A stretch of 13,943 nt of DNA, from contig JBBSCO010000067.1 of assembly GCA_038250235.1 (NCBI GenBank), forward strand, positions 1 through 13,943, given 5' to 3'. Position 1 is the first letter of the stretch. Each line of letters starts with the position of its first letter. Shown here piece after piece: positions 1-6,188 of this stretch. The DNA comes from JAAUTS01 sp038250235 (GTDB taxonomy: Bacteria > Verrucomicrobiota > Verrucomicrobiia > Methylacidiphilales > JAAUTS01). Below the pieces are notes generated by a model. That model saw only the letters and a list, made by a program, of their open reading frames with translations. It did no database searches and was not told where the DNA came from. The position numbers and the translations under genes were made by a program.

Positions 1-887
1 ACAGGCCTGCCTTGCAAGCTCTTGATTTTGATCCGCACGGGCTTGTCTCCGCTCAGATAGACCCCGGCAGGGCTCAGGGCAAAATTGGCGGAAGTCGTTC
101 TCCAAGCAATTTGGACAAGATTAACAGGATGAGGAAGATGTGTTTTGTTCTTGGATTGGATAAGCTGGATTATAAGTTCTTCCCTATTGTGGCCAATCAC
201 CTCTCCTCTGGGCGGGGTCAGGGTGATCTGCCAGCGATCTTTTCCGAGGTTTTTGACTTCGGACTTAACGACTCCTGACTCCACGCTCAACTCGTCCCAG
301 TCCAGGTCCGCCTTCCCTTTACTCACTTCAAAACTCACAGGCTTGGGTGTCTCTCCCAACAAATTCACCCCTAAATCTACCCGCCCAGGCACATTCAACA
401 TCGTCACCGCCTTGGCCCCCACCAAAACCTCCATCTGTTCCGCGCCCTTCGCGTCTCTGCGTGAGCCTTTCTGATAACTCACGGTAATCTGGGACCCAAA
501 CTCTCCCACCCGGTTTTCAGCGTCGAGCGTCCCGCTGATCTTGGCCGTTTCCCCAGGAGCAATCACTTCCTTGCTGGCCTTGGCTTCCGTGCAGCCGCAG
601 GAATGCTCCACCTTGACAATACGCAAAGGTTCATTGCCCTGGTTTTTGATCGTGAAGGAAAAGTCTTTCTTCTCGAACTGGTTCAGTTTTCCCAAGTGCT
701 GCTGAGCGGGCGTGATGAGCAAGGGCCCGGACGTTTTGGCGGAAGCCTTTGCATTTTTCTTATCGGACTGATTCCAAATCAGAATAACAACAAGGCCCAG
801 AACTGCCAACAGAGCCAAGCCGCAGGGGAGCAGGGCCTTTTTCGGCCAGGCCGCCGAGGCGGTATTGTGCTGTGAGAAGAACTCCAT
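1..887 (-). CDS. DUF1573 membrane-anchored protein, partial (C-terminus beyond left edge)
   Basis: The minus strand is open without a stop from an ATG at 887 to the window edge, giving 295 codons of an unfinished protein. A basic stretch (PKK) precedes one hydrophobic segment at about residues 18-38, so the rest probably lies outside the cytoplasmic membrane. Residues about 60-125 match the DUF1573 pattern: a beta strand 'FSFTIKNQGNEPL', then 'VEHSCGCTEA' with C97 and C99, then 'IAPGETAKI'. A further beta-rich region (about 165-295) has 'P-x-x-V/L-x-L' strand starts like those in the hydrolase at 1336-2910. DUF1573 domains are Ig/ASH-like folds of unknown biochemical role, common in Bacteroidota and PVC bacteria. 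A repeat-derived peptide (SRRDAKGAEQ) is embedded at about 142-151. No clear Shine-Dalgarno precedes the ATG. Family call is firm; function unknown. Confidence 0.85.
   Translation of the reverse strand, partial: MEFFSQHNTASAAWPKKALLPCGLALLAVLGLVVILIWNQSDKKNAKASAKTSGPLLITPAQQHLGKLNQFEKKDFSFTIKNQGNEPLRIVKVEHSCGCTEAKASKEVIAPGETAKISGTLDAENRVGEFGSQITVSYQKGSRRDAKGAEQMEVLVGAKAVTMLNVPGRVDLGVNLLGETPKPVSFEVSKGKADLDWDELSVESGVVKSEVKNLGKDRWQITLTPPRGEVIGHNREELIIQLIQSKNKTHLPHPVNLVQIAWRTTSANFALSPAGVYLSGDKPVRIKIKSLQGRP
439..467 (-). repeat. Dispersed repeat of the 'CTCACGCAGAGACGC' type inside a coding region
   Basis: On the minus strand this reads GGCTCACGCAGAGACGCG followed by AAGGGCGCGGAA, a degenerate 8-9 nt periodic sequence. 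It resembles the dispersed 'cacgcagagacgc' repeat that I know from intergenic regions of many bacterial genomes. Here it lies in frame in the DUF1573 gene and encodes about residues 141-151 (SRRDAKGAEQ), a hydrophilic peptide that fits a surface loop between beta strands. Resemblance is from memory; only one copy is in the window. Confidence 0.5.
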
Positions 888-1264
888 GGGTTGAAGCTCT
901 ATCACTTTTTAAAAACCTGACAACCCTTTATTTCATGGTTATTCTCAGAATTTTTTTACTACAGGAGCAACCTTTTTTTAGACTACCGTAACGTCATCTG
1001 TAAGCCCCCCCATCAACGATTTACAGATACTTAACATCATGAATGTCCTAAAACTTCCAGAAAAGCAACGACAACTACTTATTCACATTACTATCAGAAA
1101 AAGCGGGTCTGACTTGATAAAGCCTTCTGTAACGCTCATCATTTGTTAATGCAAATGTGCGTTTTTATGAATTCGGCTTTCATTCAGCCGGCCTGTCAAC
1201 ATATCAAGATGCCCATGGAGACCACCCGGATTATTTTGCCTTACCAAACGAAGCGCAGGAACAA
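888..1264. other. AT-rich divergent intergenic region
   Basis: This spacer separates the minus-strand DUF1573 gene from the plus-strand hydrolase gene and must hold both promoters. It is visibly richer in A/T than the flanking genes up to about 1160. I see no gene in it: the short open frames have no family signature and no start context. It contains an 8-bp inverted repeat (996-1003 with 1021-1028) and two similar 'GTAACG(C)TCATC' words (988-998 and 1129-1140). I could not identify convincing -35/-10 pairs on either strand. Confidence 0.5.
996..1028. promoter_or_regulatory. Inverted repeat ATCTGTAA-17 nt-TTACAGAT, possible operator
   Basis: The arms 996-1003 (ATCTGTAA) and 1021-1028 (TTACAGAT) are perfect reverse complements separated by 17 nt. 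The dyad sits in the divergent spacer and could be a regulator site or an mRNA hairpin. There is no second copy in the window and no adjacent regulator gene, so the role is a guess. Confidence 0.3.
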
Positions 1265-1335
1265 GAGCCCCGGGCGTCCCGCCCGGGGAAGCCTCCGCGT
1301 AAGGCGGGGCAGGCGGGCAGAATACCCGCGCTCCT
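1265..1335 (+). repeat. GC-rich interspersed hairpin repeat, copy A, abutting a start codon
   Basis: A GC-rich block interrupts the AT-rich spacer. Its first part holds a perfect 9-bp hairpin: CCCCGGGCG (1268-1276), loop TCC, CGCCCGGGG (1280-1288). Its second part ends in GGCGGGCAGAATACCCGC followed by GCTCCT, with a 5-bp stem 1313-1317/1325-1329. That second part matches the 3' core of the copies at 2130-2194 and 2966-3031 (GGCGGG...CGCGCTCCT). The element ends at the base before the hydrolase ATG, so it makes up the immediate translation leader. This type of repeat is familiar to me from Verrucomicrobiota genomes; that link is from memory. Confidence 0.65.
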
Positions 1336-2910
1336 ATGAATCTACTTAAATCCACATTCCTTGCCCTTGCCTGCATGTCGTCCCTCCATTCAGGGGTTGC
1401 AGCCTCTTCCGTTTTAGAATCCCAGGTCGAGGGACATTCTACCGACAACTTCCACGATGCCCAGTTCCGGCTCTGGACTCCTCAAACAACCTCAACCTCA
1501 ACCCCAACTTCAACCCCAACTCAAAACCTAAAACCCAAAACCCCAAACTCAATCCTGTGCTTCATCTCCGGCGGTGGGATGAATGCCCTGGGACTGGCGG
1601 ATGATCCCGGCTGGCAGAAACTGGCCACCAATCTGAATGCCCACCTGCTCATGGCTCATTTCCGGGATTCAGGAAGCAGAAAAGCATGGCATCAGGCGGA
1701 GGCCGGCAGCGGGCAGGCCCTGCTGGATGCCTTGAAAGATCTGTCACTACAAAGCCGAAGTCCCGGCCTGTCCAAACTGCCCATCTTCTTTGTCGGACTA
1801 TCAACCGGAGGACAATACGCTTATCACTGGGCCACTTGGAAGCCCGAGCAGACAGGCTGCTTCATCACTCTGAAGGGGGGCATGCACAGGGAAGTCCTGC
1901 AGCCCCAGATCCTGGGCATTCCTTCCCTTTGGGTGACCGCCGATGGGGACATGGCTTTCCGGCAGAAAAACATCAAGACGGTGTTTGCCAGACACAAGGA
2001 AGCCGGAGCACACTGGACTTTGGTAGTGGAGCCCAAGGCTGGTCATGAATCCGAAAATGCCTCACGGCTGATTCAACCCTATTTATTCATGGTAAAAGAA
2101 ACCGCTGATATACAAAAGAGGGAAACCTCCCGGCAAGTCTCCACAGCGACCCTGCGAGATGACGTAAGGAGCGGGCGGGACGCCCGCGCTCCTTTAGAAG
2201 AGGACTTTTTAAAACTTTTGCGGTATTTTGAGGAGGGTAAAAGTCTTGAGGCTTGGCCACAGCTTGCTATGAACTCCAAAGCTCTTCCGGAGTATGCCAT
2301 CGTCTCGCCAGCCAGTCTGGATTTTGGAACCTGTGAATCCGGACAGGGTTCTGCAAGCATGGAGATCCAGGTTTCAGCCCATGAGAAATCTCCCGGCTGG
2401 GACCGGGTGGAACTGGCTGATCCTGACAAGCTCTGGGAAGTGGTGGAAGCCAAAGGCTCCTCGTCTCCCAAAATGTTTCGGATGAATCTCAAACCTCAAC
2501 CGGAGCTGCCCCTGGGTCTTTTCAAGACTTTGGCCCGGTTCCGTTTTTATCAGGGAAAAACTCTTTTATTGGGAGGCATGAATGTCCCCGCCCTGGTCCG
2601 GATCAGCGGTGATGTCGAAGCCAAACCCAGTTCCCTATATCTGGGGGTTCTGAGCAACTCCCAATCCGTGGTCAAAGAATTAACTCTCAAGTCCCGTTCT
2701 GGCCGGACCCCGGTTTGGATGGGGGCAGTGTCAGAGCTTCCTAGGGAAATCCAAATCAAGCCCCTAACTTCTGCGGACGGAAGCCTTGTCCTGAAATGTA
2801 TCTTCCTGCCTGAACTACCAATGGAATCAGCCAGCGGAATCTTCCGGCTTAAATTCAAAACGGATCGGGAATGGGTAATTCAGATTCCCTACATGGGATC
2901 CAAACCCTAA
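1336..2910 (+). CDS. Secreted alpha/beta-hydrolase with C-terminal beta-sandwich region
   Basis: A 524-residue protein. Residues 1-23 look like a signal peptide (MNLLKS, short hydrophobic core, VAA-SS cleavage), placing it in the periplasm or outside. A low-complexity Thr/Ser/Pro linker (about 50-72) leads to an alpha/beta-hydrolase domain (about 72-255): glycine-rich 'ISGGGMNALG', nucleophile elbow GLSTGG with S156, a likely acid in 'TADGD' (D203 or D205) and H237 in 'PKAGHE'. So the triad looks complete; substrate unknown, esterase or peptidase being the usual activities. A repeat-derived peptide (about 265-287) lies between this domain and a beta-rich region (about 319-524) with two 'P-x-S-L-x-x-G' starts resembling DUF1573/ASH-type domains. 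There is an in-frame stop at 1300-1302 and no Shine-Dalgarno; the start is chosen for the signal peptide. Hydrolase fold is fairly sure, specificity is not. Confidence 0.75.
   Translation: MNLLKSTFLALACMSSLHSGVAASSVLESQVEGHSTDNFHDAQFRLWTPQTTSTSTPTSTPTQNLKPKTPNSILCFISGGGMNALGLADDPGWQKLATNLNAHLLMAHFRDSGSRKAWHQAEAGSGQALLDALKDLSLQSRSPGLSKLPIFFVGLSTGGQYAYHWATWKPEQTGCFITLKGGMHREVLQPQILGIPSLWVTADGDMAFRQKNIKTVFARHKEAGAHWTLVVEPKAGHESENASRLIQPYLFMVKETADIQKRETSRQVSTATLRDDVRSGRDARAPLEEDFLKLLRYFEEGKSLEAWPQLAMNSKALPEYAIVSPASLDFGTCESGQGSASMEIQVSAHEKSPGWDRVELADPDKLWEVVEAKGSSSPKMFRMNLKPQPELPLGLFKTLARFRFYQGKTLLLGGMNVPALVRISGDVEAKPSSLYLGVLSNSQSVVKELTLKSRSGRTPVWMGAVSELPREIQIKPLTSADGSLVLKCIFLPELPMESASGIFRLKFKTDREWVIQIPYMGSKP
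1477..1556 (+). repeat. 80-nt G-free A/C-rich low-complexity tract within the hydrolase gene
   Basis: No G occurs on the plus strand from 1477 to 1556. The first half is built from degenerate hexamers (CAACCT, CAACCC, CAACTT), which encode alternating Thr-Ser/Thr-Pro; the second half from AAAACC-type units. The hexamer length keeps the frame if units are gained or lost. The tract codes for the linker between the signal peptide and the hydrolase domain. The minus strand carries several runs of three or four G. Confidence 0.7.
2130..2194 (+). repeat. Interspersed hairpin repeat, copy B, in frame inside the hydrolase gene
   Basis: It starts with CCGGCAAGTCTCC and ends with GCGGGCGGGACGCCCGC followed by GCTCCTTT. 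It aligns with copy C (2966-3031) along its whole length, with about a dozen substitutions and one single-base gap. A 7-bp perfect stem GCGGGCG/CGCCCGC (2171-2177 with 2181-2187) is closed by loop GGA; AAGGAGC before it can also pair with GCTCCTT after it. The repeat encodes about residues 265-287, ending in SGRDARAPL, with no stop or frame break. Confidence 0.8.
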
Positions 2911-2965
2911 TTTAAATCACTGGTGGCCTATACATATTGGGTAACACAAAAACTGAAGAAGCCAT

Positions 2966-3031
2966 CCGGCAAGTCTCCTGAGGCGACTCTACGAGATGCC
3001 GGAAGGTGCAGGCGGGACGCCTGCGCTCCTT
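2966..3031 (+). repeat. Interspersed hairpin repeat, copy C, upstream of the vWA gene
   Basis: Same element as copy B, in the same orientation, in the 139-nt gap between hydrolase and vWA genes. The stem is GCAGGCG/CGCCTGC (3008-3014 with 3018-3024) with the same GGA loop. Compared with copy B one stem pair has changed on both sides (G2173-C2185 becomes A3010-T3022), so pairing is kept. It ends 19 nt before the vWA ATG. An in-frame ATG at 2996 lies inside the repeat and would add 18 repeat-derived residues (AGGTPALL type) to the vWA protein; it is not taken as the start. Confidence 0.8.
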
Positions 3032-3049
3032 AAAAAAATTCAATCTACC

Positions 3050-4096
3050 ATGAACAAAGACAGTCCTCTCTTCACAGCATGGCGCCTTCTATGCCTGGCA
3101 GGCTTTCTGATCCGGGGGCTATGGCGATTGTTCATGCGGGTTTGGGGAACCGTTGTGCACCACACTGCCTCCGAAGACAGTTCTCAGTCCAAGAAAAGCC
3201 ATGGCTGGCTGCTGGCTGGCTCCATCCTTTTTCATCTGTTAATTCTGGGAGCCCTGGGCTCCATCGTTTACCAGCCTCAGACTGCGCCTGCCGCCAGGTT
3301 CCAAGCATCCTCACTGGATCACTGGGAGCAGAGTTCACCATCCCATGTTGAAGATGAGGTCATCCAAGCCCCGGAATCCGATCTAACCCTGGAGGAAGAA
3401 GTTCTGGGAACGGAAAGTATTGGGATGGATTCCGTATCCGATGGAGGAGGCTCCTATTCCCTGGATCTGGTGGCCCTGTCAAATCCGGGCGGATCCTCCG
3501 GTTTCAATCTTCTCAATCCCTCTCCTAGTGCCTTGGTGGCTGGGAACGGTTTGGGCACGGGCAACACGGGAGGCGGTGGATCCGGTGGATCGGGGAAAGG
3601 AAGCAGTGGCAAGGGGAAGAAACTCTTCGGAATGAATGTCCAGACCACAAATCAGGGTATCCTGGTGATTCTGGATACTTCGGGAAGCATGGAACCCCTG
3701 GCGGCCAGGATAAGGGCCACTGTGGAGGCGGATTTTCCGGATGCCACAGTGCTCACGGCCAAGGGAGCGCTCTTCGCCACGGAAAAAACCATTACCAAAA
3801 TGAAGAAAGAACGGGGAGCTTCCGATTTCTACACCAACTACTACAGTTCGATGCTGGAATATACCGTGATCCCCCAGGTCAACCGGCATCTGCTCAGCCT
3901 TTCCACGCCTCCGGAATCGATTTACTTTTTCTCCGATTTTGCGGACTTTGTTGACTCAGCCGCAGTAAGGGAATTCACAGAATTCCTGACAAGTAAAAAA
4001 ATCAAGTTCTTCGCCCACAGTGTGGGGAAGGAGCCGGATTCCGCCATCACCCGGCTGTGTAAAAATACGGGTGGACAGGAACTGATCGAGAAATGA
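3050..4096 (+). CDS. Membrane-anchored von Willebrand factor A domain protein
   Basis: A 348-residue protein from the ATG at 3050. The upstream in-frame ATG at 2996 is inside a dispersed repeat, so it is rejected. A hydrophobic N-terminal stretch (about 10-32) is followed by a clear membrane segment at about 52-74 (GWLLAGSILFHLLILGALG), similar to TonB-like anchors ending in 'YQPQ'. An acidic, Ser/Gly-rich linker (about 85-190, with a Gly/Ser/Lys run at 168-190) leads to a vWA domain: 'GILVILDTSGSM' with the MIDAS motif D209-T-S-G-S213, and a C-terminal 'SIYFFSDFADF...FFAHSVG' core. The rest of the MIDAS is not obvious. vWA domains bind partner proteins through a metal ion; proteins of this layout often accompany ExbB/ExbD-like energising proteins in PVC bacteria, but none is visible here. 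No Shine-Dalgarno is present. Partner and role unknown. Confidence 0.8.
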   Translation: MNKDSPLFTAWRLLCLAGFLIRGLWRLFMRVWGTVVHHTASEDSSQSKKSHGWLLAGSILFHLLILGALGSIVYQPQTAPAARFQASSLDHWEQSSPSHVEDEVIQAPESDLTLEEEVLGTESIGMDSVSDGGGSYSLDLVALSNPGGSSGFNLLNPSPSALVAGNGLGTGNTGGGGSGGSGKGSSGKGKKLFGMNVQTTNQGILVILDTSGSMEPLAARIRATVEADFPDATVLTAKGALFATEKTITKMKKERGASDFYTNYYSSMLEYTVIPQVNRHLLSLSTPPESIYFFSDFADFVDSAAVREFTEFLTSKKIKFFAHSVGKEPDSAITRLCKNTGGQELIEK

Positions 4097-4347
4097 GTTT
4101 TTGACCACGGATTTCACGGATAACTCTGATGAAGAAGATGGGACAGTTTTGATAATCCTCAGATAGTGGCGGGAAGCTCATCTACAAAAAAATTCCTGTG
4201 TGATTTGCTATTAGTGACCATTTGCGGAAGGGGCCGATACGACCGATGGCAGTGGGAAAGCAAGAAAATAGGTAATCGCGCACGTAAATGATTCTTTGCA
4301 GCGATAACGAGATCTTCAGCAAGAATCAAGGATTCTCTGACAAGTTT
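4097..4347. other. Convergent intergenic region with short periodic repeats
   Basis: About 250 nt between the convergent vWA and oxidoreductase genes, with no gene I can support. It holds a CACGGAT-type tract right after the vWA stop, a GGCCGATAC/GACCGATGG pair at 4232-4249, and a hairpin with a T run at its right end. No tRNA or other RNA gene was recognised. Confidence 0.5.
4103..4132 (+). repeat. CACGGAT-type 9-nt periodic repeat
   Basis: The sequence GACCACGGATTTCACGGATA continues with ACTCTGATGA, giving three degenerate 9-nt units (CACGGATTT, CACGGATAA, CTCTGATGA). It begins only a few bases after the vWA stop codon. I know similar 'ccacggatttcacggat' sequences as dispersed intergenic repeats in several phyla, from memory; only one copy is present here. 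Confidence 0.5.
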
Positions 4348-4349
4348 TT
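4316..4349 (+). terminator. Possible terminator for the vWA transcript
   Basis: Arms TCAG + AGAATC (4316-4319, 4322-4327) pair with GATTCT + CTGA (4331-4340) around an AAG loop, with a two-base bulge. CAAGTTTTT follows on the plus strand. The stem is AT-rich, the T run starts four bases after it, and the site lies 220 nt past the vWA stop, so this is a moderate call. The T run overlaps the stop codon of the convergent oxidoreductase gene. Confidence 0.4.
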
Positions 4350-5919
4350 AACAATCTTTAAGGACAACACGCGCGGTATTGTAACCGCTGGCACCAAAAA
4401 CCCCCCCGCCGGGATGGGTGCTGGCACCGGTCAGATAGAGTCCCTTCATCGGGGTTTTATAGGCGGCAAGTTCCGGCAACGGACGGAAGAAGAACATCTG
4501 GTCAATACTCATCTCCAGATGCATGACATTGGCTTTTAATAGGCCATGCATGCGCTCTATCTGCAGCGGCGTCTGGATGAACCGGTCAATCATTTTCCCG
4601 CGCATGTTCGGCGCATAACGGCAGACTAGTTCATAGAGCTTGTCCGCTTCACGTTCCTCGATGTCATCCCACTTTTCCCCGTTGCTCAAGTCATAGGGAT
4701 GATACTGCCCCCAGGTAAATAGGGTGTGTTTACCCTCAGGAGCCAGGGTCGGATCAATGGCTGAAAAAGTCATCGCGACAACGGAAGGCTCACGCGGGGG
4801 CAAACCAAAAGAAAAATCACGAAACGAACTGTTGAGATACTGCTCGCTCGGACAGAGCAACTGCATGGCACTGTGGTATTCGAGCGCTTGGGGTTTTGAT
4901 TTTTGTGTTTCGGGGCTGCCATAAACAGGCAATTCTTCCACCGCATGGCGTACGATCATGCCGAAGCCGTTTCCGACACGGAGTTTGCTCACACGTGTTT
5001 TCAATTCTTCTGGCCCTCCCTGGAGCAGTTTTCCAAACAGGGTCTGAACGTGACAGGCCGAAACAACTTTTTTTGCCTGAATACTTTCCTCTCCTGACTC
5101 AATCAGCCAGTCATTCCCTGTAAGCTTTAAACTGGAAACTTCAAACTGTGTTCGAAGAACTCCCCCGTGCGCTTCCAAACATTTTCCCAGGGCGGTGCTG
5201 AGAGAACCTGACCCTCCTTTGGCGCGCTTGGCCCCACCGTAATGGATCATCGCGTTCCACCCGAACATATCTCCGGATGCCACTTCCTGGGGTCCGGGCC
5301 CCGATTGCGCGGAAAGCCAGATCAAAGCTGTCCGGACATGTTCGTTCTCAAACATGTCATGCACCACCTGCCCGTAGGGTGCCATCAATTGCCGGACTGT
5401 ATCCAACGAGGACCAAAGCTTACGGCTTTTCAGATTGGTCAGGTTCCGCTTCAACATCGTCCAAAAAATACGTCCGGGTGTCGGGGGTTGGAGAAAGGTT
5501 TCAAAAACCCCCTTGTTCAACTCTCCCCAGTGTTCGACAAACTTCCGGTAAGTCTGCGCATCCTTCGTGGAAAACTGCGCGAGACTATCGCAGGTTTTTT
5601 CCACATCACGGTAAAAAGTGATTCCCTTGTCAGTGCCCAGGACAGGGTAATAAGCCCAGGGATCCATCTCGATGTATTCAAGTCCGAAACGGGTGCAGAG
5701 TTCCAGATCATCGAGGATCGGGGTCAGGTGCACCATGATATGTACAGAGGATCCGACATCGATGCGATAACCGGGAATAAGGTCGGTCTGGGTGCAGACA
5801 GCACCGCCGATGACGGACCGGCGTTCCAGAACGATAACTTTTTTCCCGGCTTTGGCCAGGTAGGCAGCACAGACCAATCCATTATGTCCCGCACCAATGA
5901 TAGCAACATCGTAAGTCAT
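4348..5919 (-). CDS. FAD-dependent oxidoreductase, phytoene dehydrogenase/PYROXD2-like (COG1233)
   Basis: A 523-residue flavoprotein. The N-terminus is a classic Rossmann dinucleotide-binding unit: 'DVAIIGAGHNGL' (G9-x-G11-x-x-G14), with E32 in 'VIVLERR' expected to bind the ribose of FAD, followed by 'GGAVCT'. The middle has 'GGSGSLSTALGKCLEAHGG', typical of the COG1233 family, and the C-terminus has the FAD-contacting 'LYLTGASTHPGGGVFGASG'. Length fits the family. These enzymes desaturate, isomerise or oxidise hydrophobic substrates; no carotenoid synthesis gene is adjacent, so carotenoid activity is not implied. It starts five bases after the end of the TerC remnant and is the last gene of a tight run with the aminotransferase. 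Family sure, substrate unknown. Confidence 0.85.
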   Translation of the reverse strand: MTYDVAIIGAGHNGLVCAAYLAKAGKKVIVLERRSVIGGAVCTQTDLIPGYRIDVGSSVHIMVHLTPILDDLELCTRFGLEYIEMDPWAYYPVLGTDKGITFYRDVEKTCDSLAQFSTKDAQTYRKFVEHWGELNKGVFETFLQPPTPGRIFWTMLKRNLTNLKSRKLWSSLDTVRQLMAPYGQVVHDMFENEHVRTALIWLSAQSGPGPQEVASGDMFGWNAMIHYGGAKRAKGGSGSLSTALGKCLEAHGGVLRTQFEVSSLKLTGNDWLIESGEESIQAKKVVSACHVQTLFGKLLQGGPEELKTRVSKLRVGNGFGMIVRHAVEELPVYGSPETQKSKPQALEYHSAMQLLCPSEQYLNSSFRDFSFGLPPREPSVVAMTFSAIDPTLAPEGKHTLFTWGQYHPYDLSNGEKWDDIEEREADKLYELVCRYAPNMRGKMIDRFIQTPLQIERMHGLLKANVMHLEMSIDQMFFFRPLPELAAYKTPMKGLYLTGASTHPGGGVFGASGYNTARVVLKDC

Positions 5920-5924
5920 CAGGC

Positions 5925-6186
5925 TTAATCTTCAGCGGTAACGGGTTCGGACTTTTCCCGGTGTTGGCTCCGGAACCAATGCAGGAAGCCATATCCCATG
6001 ATGGGGGCCATGACCATCCAGAAAACGGAGGACAAAGGCTCCGACTTGGCCATAAAAAAGAGTCCGTTTTTGTTGGTCAAGGGGAAGCCCCTGGGCCAAG
6101 ACGGCCAGAACAATGGCACTGCCGGCCGGGAGAACGATCTCCAGCCCGGCCAAGGTAATGATTGTTGGAATATCCGAAAAATCCAT
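5925..6186 (-). pseudogene. TerC-family membrane protein remnant, frameshifted and truncated
   Basis: From the ATG at 6186 the frame encodes a start very like TerC/YkoY-type membrane proteins: 'IITLAGLEIVL', then 'AIVLAVLAQGLPLDQQKR' and 'FYGQVGAFVLRF'. After about residue 55 this frame loses hydrophobic character and stops at 5932. The neighbouring frame takes over in hydrophobic form (MVMAPIMGYGFLHWF) and ends at 5925, so one base has probably been gained or lost near 6020. Even the joined product is only about 85 residues, against more than 200 for the family. The usual acidic 'DN' after 'GLEIVL' reads 'PAGSA' here, so conserved residues are lost too. Two bases separate it from the aminotransferase stop. 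It could instead be a short real membrane protein of 84 residues, which I think less likely. Confidence 0.55.
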
Positions 6187-6188
6187 AG

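Noticed and set aside
12..875. Short plus-strand open frames over the first 0.9 kb
   Set aside because: The minus strand is open throughout and encodes a DUF1573 domain with the CGCT motif, so these are shadows.
895..923. TTGTCA as a -35 box for the DUF1573 gene (918-923, minus strand)
   Set aside because: No acceptable -10 hexamer lies 16-18 nt downstream.
1143..1448. Small open frames on both strands over 1143-1448
   Set aside because: They cross the GC-rich repeat and the hydrolase start and have no recognisable protein features.
1265..3031. CRISPR-like array formed by the three repeat copies
   Set aside because: Copies are unevenly spaced, one is inside a gene, they differ in sequence, and there are no cas genes or spacers of constant size.
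2996..3049. N-terminal extension of the vWA protein from the ATG at 2996
   Set aside because: The 18 extra residues are translated from repeat copy C; starting at 3050 gives a normal anchor region.
5242..5928. Plus-strand open frame of 228 codons opposite the FAD oxidoreductase
   Set aside because: Antisense shadow; the minus strand has complete FAD-binding signatures at both ends.
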